This document shows positions 11,537-23,550 of a DNA stretch of 64,000 nucleotides, one piece after another. The DNA comes from Phascolomyces articulosus (taxonomy: Eukaryota; Mucoromycota; Mucoromycetes; Mucorales; Lichtheimiaceae): NCBI GenBank assembly GCA_025677815.1, contig JAIXMP010000021.1:124001-188000 (forward strand). Direction: 5' to 3'. The position numbers were made by a program, and so were the translations under genes. Under the pieces are notes generated by a model. It saw only the letters and a program-made list of their open reading frames with translations. It was not told where the DNA came from and ran no database searches. The first letter of the stretch is position 1. The number at the start of each line of letters is the position of its first letter.

Positions 11537-13105
11537 TTACCCTTCAATATCGGCAACAACCATTTCAGTTACAAGTTCATCATAAGAGACCTTACGCTTC
11601 CAACCAAGTTGTTCGTTAGCCTTGGCAGGGTCACCCAACAACAATTCAACTTCAGCAGGACGGAAGTACTTGGGATCAATGCGTACACGCACCTTACCAG
11701 TTTCTGCATCCTTACCAATTTCATTGACACCTTCACCTTCCCAAACAATCTTGCGACCAGTGACAGCAAAGGCTTTTTCAACGTAACTACGGACAGTATG
11801 GGTTTCACCAGTAGCCAAGACGAAATCTTCGGGCTTATCTTGTTGCAACATCAACCACATGCCTTCAACGTAATCACGGGCATGACCCCAATCACGCTTA
11901 GCATCAATGTTACCGAGGTACAAGCAATCTTGACGACCCAAGTGGATATCTGCAACAGCACGGGAAATCTTGCGAGTGACAAAAGTACGGCCACGACGAG
12001 GAGATTCGTGGTTGAACAAGATACCGTTACAGGCATACATGTCATAGGATTCACGGTAGTTGACAGTAATCCAGTAACCGTACAATTTGGCAACACCATA
12101 AGGCGAACGGGGGTAGAAGGGAGTAGTTTCCTTTTGTGGGGTTTCAACGACCTTACCGTATAATTCAGAGGTAGAGGCTTGGTAGAAACGGACACGGTCG
12201 GTCAAACCACAAGTGCGGATAGCATCCAAAAGACGCAAGGTACCCAAAGCATCAACATCACCAGTATATTCAGACATGTCGAAAGAGACCTTGACGTGAG
12301 ATTGAGCAGCTAAGTTGTATACTTCAGTAGGTTGGATTTGAGCAATGATGTGAACAAGGCAAGTGGAATCGGTCAAATCACCATAATGAAGGAAGAACTT
12401 GACATCTAAAATAGACCAAAAGAATGGAAAATTGGAAGTTAGAAAAAAAAAAGAATGATCGACGGCACAAGAAAACCAGCACAAAAATAATAAAAATATA
12501 AACGCGGAAATTTAAAAATAAATAGCAATCAAACTACTTGTTTTATATTGGGTAAAAGAAGAAAAAAAAGAGCCCAAAATAAAGAACGCGAAAATATCCA
12601 GCCAGAATAGAAAAAAAGCCCATCATCATCAACCAAATCCACCCTATCCCTCACATGATATATACAAAAAAGATAAAAATACACTCTAATATCTATTTAT
12701 ACATACCTTGATCATGTCTATCCTTGTAGATATGTTCAATACGACCAGTGTTGAAAGAAGAAGAACGACGAATGATACCGTGAACTTCATAACCCTTGTC
12801 AAGCAAGAATTCAGTCAGGTACGAACCATCTTGACCAGTAACACCTATTGAAATAATAACAAATAAGTTAGATTGTACATGATAAAACCATCATCTCGGG
12901 TGGATTGACCGAGATCTATGTTTTTCTTGTTCTCATTTATAACTTTTCAAGTCGTCATCTCGAACCAGAAACACGCAAAACGCCAAAATAGAAAGAAAAA
13001 AAATAACTTACCGGTAATAAGAGCAACCTTACGGCTACGGTATTCTTCAAGAGAAAGAGTAGAGTTTGTGGAAATCTTGACAGATGCAATACGTGCTTCA
13101 GACAT
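11537..13105 (-). CDS. GMD: GDP-mannose 4,6-dehydratase
   Basis: First enzyme of de novo GDP-L-fucose synthesis: converts GDP-D-mannose to GDP-4-keto-6-deoxy-D-mannose with bound NADP(H), in the cytosol. Three exons on the complement: 13105..13012, 12844..12707, 12405..11537, giving 366 residues, close to the usual length. The Rossmann signature is [14 protein letters not shown], with G32-x2-G35-x2-G38. The short-chain dehydrogenase catalytic set is complete: Thr156, Glu158 (STSELYG), Tyr180 and Lys184 ([10 protein letters not shown]), each exactly 24 positions after the E. coli Thr132/Glu134/Tyr156/Lys160. [24 protein letters not shown] and [20 protein letters not shown] are family blocks. 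Fucose is a known part of Mucorales cell-wall heteropolysaccharide, which fits this enzyme. The partner GDP-fucose synthase is not in the window. The 301-nt intron 2 is long for this genome. Confidence 0.97.
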
Positions 13106-15007
13106 GATGATGTGTTATTTTGGGGGAATGAATAAAAAAAAGATGAAAGGAGAAAAAGAAAAAGGTATTCAAAAAAAGAGAGCTTTTTTATGTGCAAAAC
13201 CAGAAACTTATTTAAAGAAATAAGAGCGGCGAATAGGTTACACAACCTAGCCAATAACATCTCGTTGATAAAGAAATACATCCTCTAATACTCTATATAT
13301 ATATATACTCTCAGCAACACTAGTGGTCAAGGGTAAAAATAAGGGAAAGGGTGGAAAATCAACTATAAATTATTATTTTATTCTAGGTTCTTTTTTTTCT
13401 GTATTTTATTGTTTCTTGGCAACTAACCATCCTTCCTCACCATCATTATCAAGAAGATATTATGATGGAAATTAATTTATATGTTATAGTAAAGATGACC
13501 CTATCTGGAGAGCAATATACTATTAGCCAGCTTACTTTTTAAGCTATTTTAAATAGATCATGTATTTTTAATAGATCAAAAATCTTATAAAAATGTGGTG
13601 ATACATACACAAGTATACGTAATGGAGTTGTATTTGTTGAGTCGGTGCGTAAAAAAAACGTGCAAGCTTCAAAGAGGATCGACACCCCCCAAATAGGGTC
13701 TAGCCACTACTATTGATCATATCGGCCTTTCTATGTTTTTTATTAGAGTCCGGTGAGTGTTAAATGAGAGAGGAGGTTCTTGACTTCTTAATTATATAAA
13801 ATAATGATTATATTTATATATAATACCACGCACTTCTAGATCTTGTTATATATAATTAATTTTTTTAATAACCTCTCTTTTTTTTATAAAAAAAAAAAAG
13901 ACTTAGAATGATATACTTCATTCTATAATTTACCTATTTATCAAAATATAAATAATCTTACAATTTTATTGTATTTAAACGGAAGAAAGAACATATAAAA
14001 AACGGAGTAAGACTGTACTCTAAACCATATACGGATTGGGATCGTCGTGGACCTAAAACATGCAGACTCGCCATTTTTATTTTATTAATGAGATGAAAAA
14101 AAAAAGACTAAAGTCTTTGTCACACTCATCATTTTATAAAGAACCGTAGTGTGTCTTGGTTTTTCTCGACTTTAAATGTCACATAACAACGTGAGAAGCC
14201 AAGTATAAATTCGAATGCATAATAAAGAGTGTTCATTGTTAAGCAGTTGGATAAAGTGATATAAATCAGATATGGATTTCAATAGTTTTATAACACATTA
14301 TTATGATGTATAATTAATTTATATAATCAACGTATGAGTATAAACTAGTTTCTTATAACAAAGGGATGGAGCTATTACTATCAACAAATACCTGATCAGC
14401 TTATAAACCAACTTTCTTAGCTGTTATTAAAAGATGTATTATCTTAATGTTTGTCTATTGCTCAGTGCTTCAATTTTCCAATGATTTTTCTGGAAAAAAT
14501 ACGTCATGAAATAGTTTATTCTGCCAAGAAGTATTATACATATACGTAAGACCTGTCAAAAATACAAGAGCCAGTATTATCCCGAGTATAAGATAAGGTT
14601 GGATATTAAAATATGGATAAGGAAGCCACTTTAAATGTTACTACCATATATACCCCTAAAAAACTAGTTTAAATTTCTTGATTAATTTATATTTATATAT
14701 AATATAAACCTTTTTTTATTATTCTTCAAATGGTATGTATTTATGTATAAGGTACGTTGCACTACTATCAACTATTTATCTAAATGACCAATTAATTATG
14801 GAGATCACCTTTTGAGCGAAAAAAAAAAGAAGCCAAAAAAAAATGTGTATATAAAAAGTCACCTTTGTACTTTATCAACCAGGCTAATCCAATAAATAAA
14901 TATTTTAAATAACTAAACGAAAAAACGTAATTTAAAATAAATCACACAAAATCTTGTAACAAAATATATTTATAAATGAAAAGGGAGGCAGGAAGGAATC
15001 ATGCCAC
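13106..15007. other. Intergenic: GMD promoter and 3' region of the Zn2Cys6 gene
   Basis: 1902 bp, very AT-rich. The first ~250 bp upstream of GMD hold a TATATATATATA run (about 13296-13308) that may serve as its TATA element on the minus strand. The remainder has long A and T runs and no recognisable coding, RNA or repeat unit. Confidence 0.55.
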
Positions 15008-17666
15008 CTAACATAATAATGATCGTATACTCATTTCAGCTTTTCGATTTGAATCTGTCTTGCCAACTGCCTTGTCATTATTTGCCATGGTAGTATCTAA
15101 TCCCATGTTATTATGTATCACTGGTCTTGAACTACTCTGCGCTGCAGAAGCTGCTGCATTCAATGTACTACTGGACGTTTGTAAAAAGTATTGCGTTGTT
15201 GGATGTGTATAGGAAGGGGATCCTGTTCGTGGTGATCCAACACTTTTCCTTATACCACCTCCACTATGGCTCGTATTGCTACCATTCCCGGTACTATGAC
15301 CACCTATAGAGGAAGATGACGTGATCGGTGCAAATCTGTAAGCCAAAGTTGAATATGGATTAGTTGATTCCCGAGCGACTGGAGGAAGCGGGCCACTGGA
15401 ATTATTCCCATGACTGTTGCTTGTAGTGGTAGCTGTGGCAATTGTTGTTGAACCTTTTGCCGTTGCTGCTGCGATGGGTCGGAAATAAGGAGCACCATTC
15501 ATGGCGAGAGATCGTTTTTTATTACCCGTCATGGGAGCAATATTGATCTTGGGTATATCAAGTTTTCGACCAGGTAATGAAACGGTATTAAGTTGGGAAT
15601 TGGCTGCAAAATGATTTGGAAGTGACCCTTGTCTGGCCTGCAGTAATCCGCCGCTTCCCAATCGTCCAAAGCTATAAGCCCGTGATGGTTGTTTATTAAT
15701 ATTGTTGCTGTTGTTATTATTAATATTGTTATTAGATGCTGATGCGGATGATGATGATGAGCCGTTACTGTTGTTGATGGACGGTCGAGATGGTGATGGT
15801 GATGCTTTTGTTGTGGATGATGATGTTGTTATGGTTGTTGGTGAAGAATGTACAAATGGAGAAAACAACCGAGTTCTATCAAAGCTGAGACTTACGGGTA
15901 ATGCGGCTTGTGACATGGATGATGTACTTGTTTGAACTTTATATTCATGTTTCCTTAACTCTGCAACAATATATAATCTGTTTAAACTGGCTGGTACTGA
16001 TAAATCAGCACCAAGACCACCACCCAAATAAACCAATACTTCATATAATTCATGTTCATCGCTATGTTTTTTAATATGAATCGTATCTGAAAATGTACTG
16101 GATCCTTTGGCTGTAATCACAAGTTTCTCCGGATCGGTTTCATAAAATAAAGGTGAAGAGGTTCGTTCAGCAGGTGGGGGTCGTACATCGGGTCCAATGG
16201 AACGATCGTGTTGTCTTGCCACATCCATAATGTTGTCTAAAAGTAATCGATGTAATCTTCCTAATCGATCCGTGTCGTGTGACGATATCATTTCATATAA
16301 CGATCGATGAAGTAGATCTTGTGGATGGTAACCCCATAAATCAGTCACTTCATCAGAAGCTCGTGCACAACACATTTCCATGGAGAGAAATAATGTTATA
16401 GTAATGCGAGGTGCTGAGGGTGGTGGTAGAGTTGCCACGGTGCATTGTTGATGGTTTGTGGCGGCGTCATTGAGTGTTGTTGTAGGACAAGATGGTTCAC
16501 ATGACAATCGCATTTGCCCTTGATGTGGAGGACATGGTTGCGATGAAGGTGATGCTGTTTTCGGATCAAGTAAAGGTGATAGATTTGATAAAGATGGCTG
16601 TGATAATTTTGCTGGTGGTGGTTCAGGATCACGTAAAGCTTGCTGGCTTTGCGATCCAGCATTAGAATCTTTTCTCCGGTGCCGTTGTTCATCTTGTTCT
16701 CGAAATGCTTCAATGGGTTCATGAACAAAAGAAATATTGGTTGTTTGTGGCTTTGGGTGATCTCGATGTATCACAGAGGTAGCAACCGTAAAGGTGGGTG
16801 TTTGAATCATGCCATACATGCCGTTTTTATTATTATCATCCAAAACCATGGATCCACTATAAGTATTACCTAATCGTTTGGTGTCATGAAGTCTTGGTCG
16901 CCCTCGTTTTTTATGTTTTACATCCTGACAACTATCGGCTTTGCCAGCGGATACACAACGTTTACAAGGTCTTGACACTAAATAAGAAAAAAAAATCACC
17001 GGCGCGTTAAGGAAACAAGTAACAAGGATTGAAGAAAAAAAACAAGCTATTGTTTACCGTCACAAGCTAAATGGGCTTTCTTGCAATTCACACCTATTTT
17101 AGATATTTTATACATTATATAAATGTGTCAATGGAAAGTTGTTTCTTCCTTTTCAATAGAATAAAAGTTCTGTTTCTTTATTTTTTGAAGGAGGAAAAAA
17201 AAAACTTACATGCACTTGGAACATGGGATTTATAACCTCGTTTAGCTGGAACAACCATAGGCGTCAATTGTTGTTGCTGTTGTTGTTGTTCATTTAATTG
17301 GTTTGTTAAAGGTTCCTCGTCGTCCTTAGAAGGAGTTGTAGGTGTCACTGGTGTAGCTGGTGTAGGTAATTGCAATATGGCAGGTGGACATGGAGTAGTA
17401 GTGATATTGTTATTATTATCGGCATTATTACTGGGAGAACCAGTAAATAATGAAGGAGAAGAAGGTAATGTGACCATACCCAATGCTGTTGTGGTTGTGG
17501 TCGACGATACCGCCTTTCCTTTTATTGTTGTTGAAGTTGCTGGTACTGGTGTTGTATTGAAAATGGTATTGGGAGTATTTACAAAATCTTGATCAGAGTC
17601 TGGCGATGGTAAGTCTTGGGCTGCATTTAATAAAGAAGAGGAAGAAGAAGAAGCGGGTGCCTGCAT
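15008..17666 (-). CDS. Zn2Cys6 transcription factor with PAS domain (AcuK/AcuM/Ert1-like)
   Basis: Probable nuclear regulator of carbon metabolism. Exons on the complement: 17666..17210, 17093..17058, 16977..15008, giving 820 residues. The binuclear zinc cluster spans two introns: C153-x2-C156-x6-C163-x5-C169-x2-C172-x8-C181 (ACVNCKKAHLACD, then RPCKRCVSAGKADSC). It is followed at once by KKRGRPRL, whose RGRP core resembles an AT-hook. A PAS-like domain lies at about 355-500 (RASDEVTDLWGYHPQDLLHR, then HDTDRLGRLHRLLLDN), close to AcuK/AcuM/Rds2/Ert1. The N-terminal 150 and C-terminal 300 residues are low-complexity (poly-S, T, N, Q). The start is the first ATG in exon 1; nearby TTGTTTGTTATGCAG could instead be an acceptor, so an upstream exon is possible. 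Paralogy within the clade cannot be settled by eye. Confidence 0.88.
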
Positions 17667-20064
17667 AACAAACAACCAGTTATTGTTGTTTTTATTGCTA
17701 ATATTATTATTATTTTGTATAATGTTTATGGTGTGGGGAAAAGAAGGGAGAAGAAAAATAGATTATATAAAATCAAATAGATAGAGCGGGAAGTTAGATG
17801 ATTGAAGGGAAAAAAAGAATTTTATAATTCTTTAGAACACATAAAATAATGCGTATCCATAACTAAAGTCGTCATTATTATTACTTTATTTTATTATTAC
17901 CCCACATTCATTTTACTACTATTATCCCCATTATAAAAATCATTTATATCATGTATATATATACAATACTATTTTTTATACTATAAAAGAAATAACAAGA
18001 AACATACATGATGTGTTGAGGTTGCTCGTGTAACTGAGTTTTCCTGGATAAGATGTTCAGAAAAGGAAATAAAAATTAACGATGGTAGGCTTTGTCTTCG
18101 TGCAATGTGGATATTATTTATTATGGCGCATCATATCAGAATACGACATTCTCCTCTTTTTTTTAATCATATATCTTCTTTTTATTGGTAGTGTTATTTC
18201 TAATCCACTTTCAAGTCAACATTTTATTAGATATTTGCATGTATTGGTTTTAAACCTCTTTATCGAATTTAAACATCATGTAAAACACTATATTTACTAC
18301 TATTTATGCCTTTCACATAGTATTGGTTCAACTTGTCTTTTGTTACTTCTCAACAATACATATCAGCATTATTTATATATTTACATCATAGAAACGAGAA
18401 AATCCCCAAAAAAAACACCCCGAACACAGTTCCGTCATTATGAATTCTTATACAAATTTGATTGCTAGCGGTTTACTACATGCGATAAATTGCCTAGTTA
18501 ATATCTATATACTATTATATTTTGTTATGCTATTAGATTAATGTAGTGCCCTTTTTTCTGACCTTTCTTATGTGAAGAGACGAAAAAAGTAGTAAAATAA
18601 AATGCATGAAAAAGATCTTGAAAAGGATAAAGAAGTATTTTGCTTAGAGATAAACCTGATTTACAACATATCAGGTAAACACTGATTGTTACACCAAAAA
18701 AAGAACATTACAGAACCTGTATCCATTATTTATATGATGAAAATTTATTTACCCAGATTTTGGGTTGTTTGAAGAGAAATATATGTAAATGTTAATAAAA
18801 AAACAATCATTGTAGAAATAAAGAGGAACTAAATTATTTTAAAAGGAACCTTCTAGCTATTATTAGGCTTGAGCAGTTGATTTTTTTGCTCTTCAAGATG
18901 AATTATTTATGATGTTTTTTTTTGTCGTACCAATTCTCCGTTTCATGCTTAGAAGCTATAACTTTCGCTGCAATATTTCTTTCGTTGTATGGAAAATGTT
19001 TTCAATGAAATGTATTAACCAAATCCAATATTAGGTTGACCATCATCATTATCATCATGATAGTGCTGGTACTGTCCAACTGATTCAAAGGAGTTGATAG
19101 TAAAATATCTTTTTTTTCAGATCTTAAGTATTATTATGTCGTATCTATCATTGTGGTTTATCAATACAGTATTACATATAACCTGTTCTCAACTGACTAT
19201 GTTAATTTATATATTAAGCTGATGACTTTAATTAGAGTTTGTAAACAATCGACGCATGCCTATTGTTCTCTCGAATTATTCGTAGTATTTTATATATAAA
19301 ATGCAACCAAATGAATCTCTCATGTTCCGTCTCTCATGTTATTCTCTTATATATCATTATAAAAAATAATACTGGTATATAGTTTTACTATATTGGCATC
19401 AGTTATTCCATTCCATGTCGAACGACAATAATCACTGATTATTAATAATAATATGTTGTTTATGGTGATTAATCATAATATAAAATGTCACAAGAGAGGG
19501 TTTACGTTTTTTTTTCTTTTTTCTTCCTCTTTTTTGGCCCTTCCAATAGCTCTGCTTTGGTAAGTTAAGAAAGTATTACAAAAGGAAGTAGAATACTCTT
19601 ATGGTTGTGAAGAAAGTTATACTTTACTAAAAAGCAAAAAATATATTATGATAAAGGGAGCGTCCATGGGTTAAATCCCTAAATTGAGCATGCCCTATTT
19701 AAACAGATTATCAAAAAGTGAAAGATTCTCTTTTATAACTCTCAAACTTATCATAAAGAATACCCCTTCCATTTATAATTTTGATAACGACAAGTTTCTT
19801 TTGATTTATAATATAACTTTGGTTTTGCGGCTATGTACAATGGCCCAATGATTAAAAGTGTGTTTTTTGAAGTAGAAAAAAGAAAAGGCACGCGTTAATA
19901 AACATGAGGTGCGTGTTTACAAAATTGGGCATGACTTTCAACTTGCATGAAATCTCTTTAAAAAAAGTAGTAATGATTATATGATGGAAGGCGGAATGTC
20001 TGGTAGAATAATTTAAAAGCATAGGTTTGGGTCAATCCTTTATCTCTTTCTTTCAAACCTCAAC
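17667..20064. other. AT-rich intergenic region
   Basis: 2398 bp between divergently oriented genes. TAA/TTATT-rich simple sequence occurs at 17680-17990, probably promoter and leader of the Zn2Cys6 gene. A 128-codon open frame at 18082-18468 is Leu/Ile/Phe/Tyr-rich as expected from AT-rich noncoding DNA, with no homology recognised. No other feature was seen. Confidence 0.5.
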
Positions 20065-20604
20065 ATGTCGACTATTAACATTAGTAACGTAAAAACAATG
20101 AAGGTCGTGGATGTTAGCAAGCAAACAGACTTTTTAGTCCTCACAGAAGAAACCGACAAGCTACGTTATATTAGCTATGATAATGGAAGCAACAAACTAG
20201 AAGATTATTCATGTAGTACATATCTATTATTTTCATTTTTTTAATGGTCCTTATTGTTGTTTCGCAGCGCGACTGATCTTGGTAAGGGCTGGAGGTTATT
20301 GAAAGACGGTGTTCTATTGCAAAAATACTAAAGTCACTTGTTTTTTTTTTTTGCAGCTCAAATGATTGATTTTTGTAGCGCACGTAGTAATTCCCATTAT
20401 TTTTATTTTAATAGGAAAAAAATCATTTCAAAACGAATAACAATTATAAAAGTTTCAAGAATCAAGACAATGGTAATAAAAATGATCAGGAAAAAAAACG
20501 ATGATACCAAGGAAAAAGAAAAAGAACAAGGTTTTAGCAATGACAAAGGTGAGAGTAATCAAAAAGAACAAGGTGCTAGCAATGAAAAAGAAACGAAAAG
20601 GTAG
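20065..20604 (+). CDS. Orphan small protein, two exons (tentative)
   Basis: Not recognised. Exon 1 (20065..20212) begins CAACATG after a pyrimidine-rich leader, a good fungal start context, and encodes a strand-rich stretch (MKVVDVSKQTDFLVLTEETD, then YISYDNGSNKLEDY). A GTAGTA donor and a TTTTTTTTGCAG acceptor give a second exon, 20357..20604, in phase, for 131 residues. The tail is Lys-rich with two near-copies of KEQG-x-SN-[DE]-K. Without splicing, exon 1 alone would stop at 20244 (59 residues). The first exon resembles two other orphan frames in this window (about 37.5 kb and 63.6 kb, minus strand). It could be a real lineage-specific gene or a decaying copy. GTAGTA is an unusual donor for this genome, which lowers confidence in the splice. 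Confidence 0.35.
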
Positions 20605-21690
20605 TCTTCTCCCTCCTCTCCAAATTCTTTTTTTTGCACATATTATTTGACGAAGTCTTCTCCTCCTCACAGCATTTTCTTTTTTACAAAGAACTATAAT
20701 GGCGTAAAAAACATTTCCTCTATATATTTTATCCTTTTAATAATGAATGTCTTCTCTTTTTTAAAAAGAAAAATAAGAGACTGAATAGTGTTTATTTAAA
20801 ATGACGCATTATATAAAAATAAGAACCAATGATATTGATGTTATTAAAAAAGGAAGAATGGATAATAGTACAAGACAGTTGAGAGAATTACAAAGAATTT
20901 TAAGGAAACAAAAGAAATGATGACGATTACATACGGAAGATGAGAGATGCTAATGGGGAATAACACTAATAATAGTGACCGTTCTTTTTCATATTGTGTG
21001 TGTGAATGGTGCATAATTTGTTGATTAAACTATTTGTAATATTGGATGCATTGAGAGAATGTGACGCTGAGTATAGTGAATGAGCTTCGGTTAAATGAAA
21101 TCGTAGTTGTTGGTATTGGCATTGTATTGTAGGTGTAGATCTTTAACTAGTAATATATAAAAGATATGATTTTACTTGTATATCCATCAAACTCATATAT
21201 AAAAACATTTTTTCAACCTTATGCATGGCTTACTATATGAATATGATGTTAAATCCTGTTCGTTCATCAAAATACACAATGTATGGAACATGGATGAACT
21301 TGTCGTTGAGTTGAATATGTAGATTTGTAAAGTGGGTGGGTTTTTTCACGAAGGACTTATTGGTTGACTTGAAGATGATAGATATAAATTATGGTGTCTA
21401 CTGCATAGAAAAAATTGATGATGGAATGGATAAACATGGTTTGAAACAAAATAATATTGGAAGTGGTAGATCAAAACAAAAAAAGTCTTACTTGTGGAAT
21501 AACGGAAATAGAACCAAATAGTCAAACCAAGAACATGATAGAAATGTTGAGTCTTGAAGAGCCATAATTTGTACCTTGACACAATCCAAATACACCAATA
21601 CCAAAAGTACTCAATGGAAAAGAGTAGATGATAGATGGCATTCAAGAATAAAATTGTGTAATAATTTCATAGGGGTAATAAGGGAAGATT

Positions 21691-21712
21691 GTGTGTGTGT
21701 GTGTGTGTGTGT
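21691..21712. repeat. (GT)11 microsatellite
   Basis: Uninterrupted GT dinucleotide run of 22 bp, about 120 bp before the LINE insertion point. Likely polymorphic between strains. Confidence 0.95.
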
Positions 21713-21834
21713 AAAAGTTGGAAGAATATAGATTTGTTAAGGAAAAAAGAAAATGATTCATTGGGAAAATACGTAATAATAAAAAAAGATCTCCAAAAAA
21801 CCTTCATAATTTCATTCATTGCTATCATTTACTA

Positions 21835-21851
21835 CTACTACATCCAATGTG
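21835..21851 (+). repeat. Target-site duplication, left copy (17 bp)
   Basis: CTACTACATCCAATGTG, identical to 23534-23550; together they mark the LINE insertion. Confidence 0.92.
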
Positions 21852-21899
21852 TTCGATTTGAAAACCCATTGTTCCTCCGATCAACTATAAAAAAAGGAA

Positions 21900-23283
21900 C
21901 CACAGAAGCATCAGCTCAACAGCTAAAATATGAAGGTGGAAAGAATGGATGTCCTGACTGCAACAGGCCTGATAAATCGAACCTCATTGTTTCAGCTTGT
22001 CTCTATGCCGACGATGTTGCATTGATAGGATCCCCAGCAGATATGAAACGCTTATTACGAGTAGCAGAAAGACATTCCCTGGACCATGGATACAAATGGT
22101 ACCTGGTAAGTGTGCCATTATTGAACCACCAACTCCAATCCTTGCCCCTAACACCAACAACCAACCACCATCATCAGCATTACAATATCAGCTATACAAC
22201 AAAACAATACCTTTGGTTAGCAACTTTCAATACCTTGGGATCCCATTTGATCACAATGGTATTAATTCTGCACAGCTAATAAACCAACGAACCACCAAAG
22301 CAACAGGAAACATGGCTCTACTGCGACAACTTGGCGTGCATCAGTATGGCATGGGTTTATGGCCGGCCCTTCGAATATACCGCACCTTTGTCAGACCAGT
22401 TCTGGAATATGGAATAGCAATTGCCAACCTTACAGCAACACAAAAAAATAAACTCCATGATGCACAAAAAGGATGTATAAAAATGGCCCTTAATAGGAAT
22501 AAAGCAACACATTTTCCAACTCTTGTTCCAATGGTGTTATCAGACCTGCCATCAATGCACACCCGTACCCGTACATTACAACTTAAATTTGCTGCTCGAC
22601 TTCAAAACCTACCAACCACCACACTGGCTCGATCCATTGAACTATCTTTTCTCTGGAACAAGAAAAAAGATAAACATTGGAAACATCTTACGTCGAACAA
22701 CCCTTTTTATCAGCTTTACTCCAAATTGAAATATAGCAACAACCCTCCAAAGGATCCACTTGAACAAGCAGTCTCCCAAAAACGGGATGAAGAATATAAA
22801 AGCCGGGTTAATAAAAAGAAAACTATTCGCTGTCTTCGGGATAAAAGAACGATCGACCCAGTATTATATCTTCCTGCTACTTCACGAGACCGACACAGGC
22901 TAATAAAATGGAGAATGCATTGGCTTCCCTCCTATCCTCTAAAAGATTGTCGATGTGGCCATCCTTCGGCAAATAGGGAACACTTCGCAAATTTTCCACT
23001 AATGGAAGAAATCCTTGAGGAACTATCATTTACATTTGGAACAATACCTGAACTTAAACAAGGCATGCAACCACTCGACTATATTTTAAACCACCTTCCA
23101 CGTTCAGAAATTGGCTTATCTCGTGGAAAATGGATAAACTGCTGGTTCGTACTAATCCGTGTTCTCCGGGAAATCGACCGCCTAAGTCACCCCGAAGACG
23201 ACTACGAAGAAGATGAACCAGAACCTGAAGAACCACCGCTACCATCACAACTCACATCTCAATCAACTCAAGAAAACAATTAA
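21900..23283 (+). pseudogene. LINE reverse transcriptase 3' fragment, frameshifted
   Basis: The RT catalytic box appears as [20 protein letters not shown] (about 21990-22050). The frame then breaks near 22098-22101: upstream reads ...HGYKW, and one frame over it continues with [12 protein letters not shown], matching the usual ...KxNPxKC stretch after the box; loss of one base explains this. The second frame runs to the stop at 23281-23283 and shows RT thumb-type sequence ([37 protein letters not shown]). A C-terminal R-x2-C-x-CG...H segment ([18 protein letters not shown]) resembles the CCHC motif of LINE ORF2 ends; the expected last Cys appears to be Phe. An acidic Pro/Glu tail follows. Confidence 0.85.
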
Positions 23284-23533
23284 TTTGCTTCTCTTTCTAT
23301 ACTCCCCTCCTATAAGATTTTCTCTTTTATCTTTTTTTCTTCATTTTACAATTGTACTACCACCACCTCATCCACACTAGCTTACCTTTTCCTCCTAAAG
23401 GGGGGTTTTTCAGCTAATGCTATATATCTTTATTCATTTATAACCTCACATCAAAGTACCGCAAGGAAGCGACCATATGCCTATAGGCGCAGGTCAAGCC
23501 AGTCTTCCACATTAATAAAATATAAATTTTAAC

Positions 23534-23550
23534 CTACTACATCCAATGTG
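23534..23550 (+). repeat. Target-site duplication, right copy (17 bp)
   Basis: Identical to 21835-21851. It follows directly on the A/T-rich 3' end of the LINE (AATAAAATATAAATTTTAAC). Confidence 0.92.

Larger units (their letters stand above)
20605..21851. other. Intergenic with GT microsatellite, upstream of the LINE insertion
   Basis: 1247 bp of AT-rich sequence without recognisable genes. A (GT)11 run lies at 21691-21712. The last 17 bp (21835-21851) are the left copy of the LINE target-site duplication. Confidence 0.6.
21835..23550 (+). mobile_element. 5'-truncated non-LTR retrotransposon (LINE) with 17-bp target-site duplication
   Basis: The sequence CTACTACATCCAATGTG occurs at 21835-21851 and again, identical, at 23534-23550. 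The DNA between (21852-23533, 1682 bp) carries the 3' half of a LINE reverse-transcriptase gene on the plus strand, a 250-bp 3' UTR and an A-rich 3' end with an AATAAA-type word. A direct repeat of this size flanking a 5'-truncated, polyadenylated copy is the mark of target-primed reverse transcription. The perfect duplication means a fairly recent insertion. Endonuclease and N-terminal RT parts are absent, so the copy cannot move by itself. The clade is uncertain. Confidence 0.9.

Noticed and set aside
11609..12163. 184-codon plus-strand frame opposite the GMD exon
   Set aside because: Antisense shadow of the strongly codon-biased GMD coding exon.
11537..17666. GMD and the Zn2Cys6 regulator as a functional cluster
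   Set aside because: They are 1.9 kb apart, on one strand by chance as far as can be seen, and act in unrelated processes.
18082..18468. 128-codon open frame on the plus strand
   Set aside because: Composition is Leu/Ile/Phe/Tyr-rich as expected from AT-rich noncoding DNA; no start context, splice structure or family similarity.
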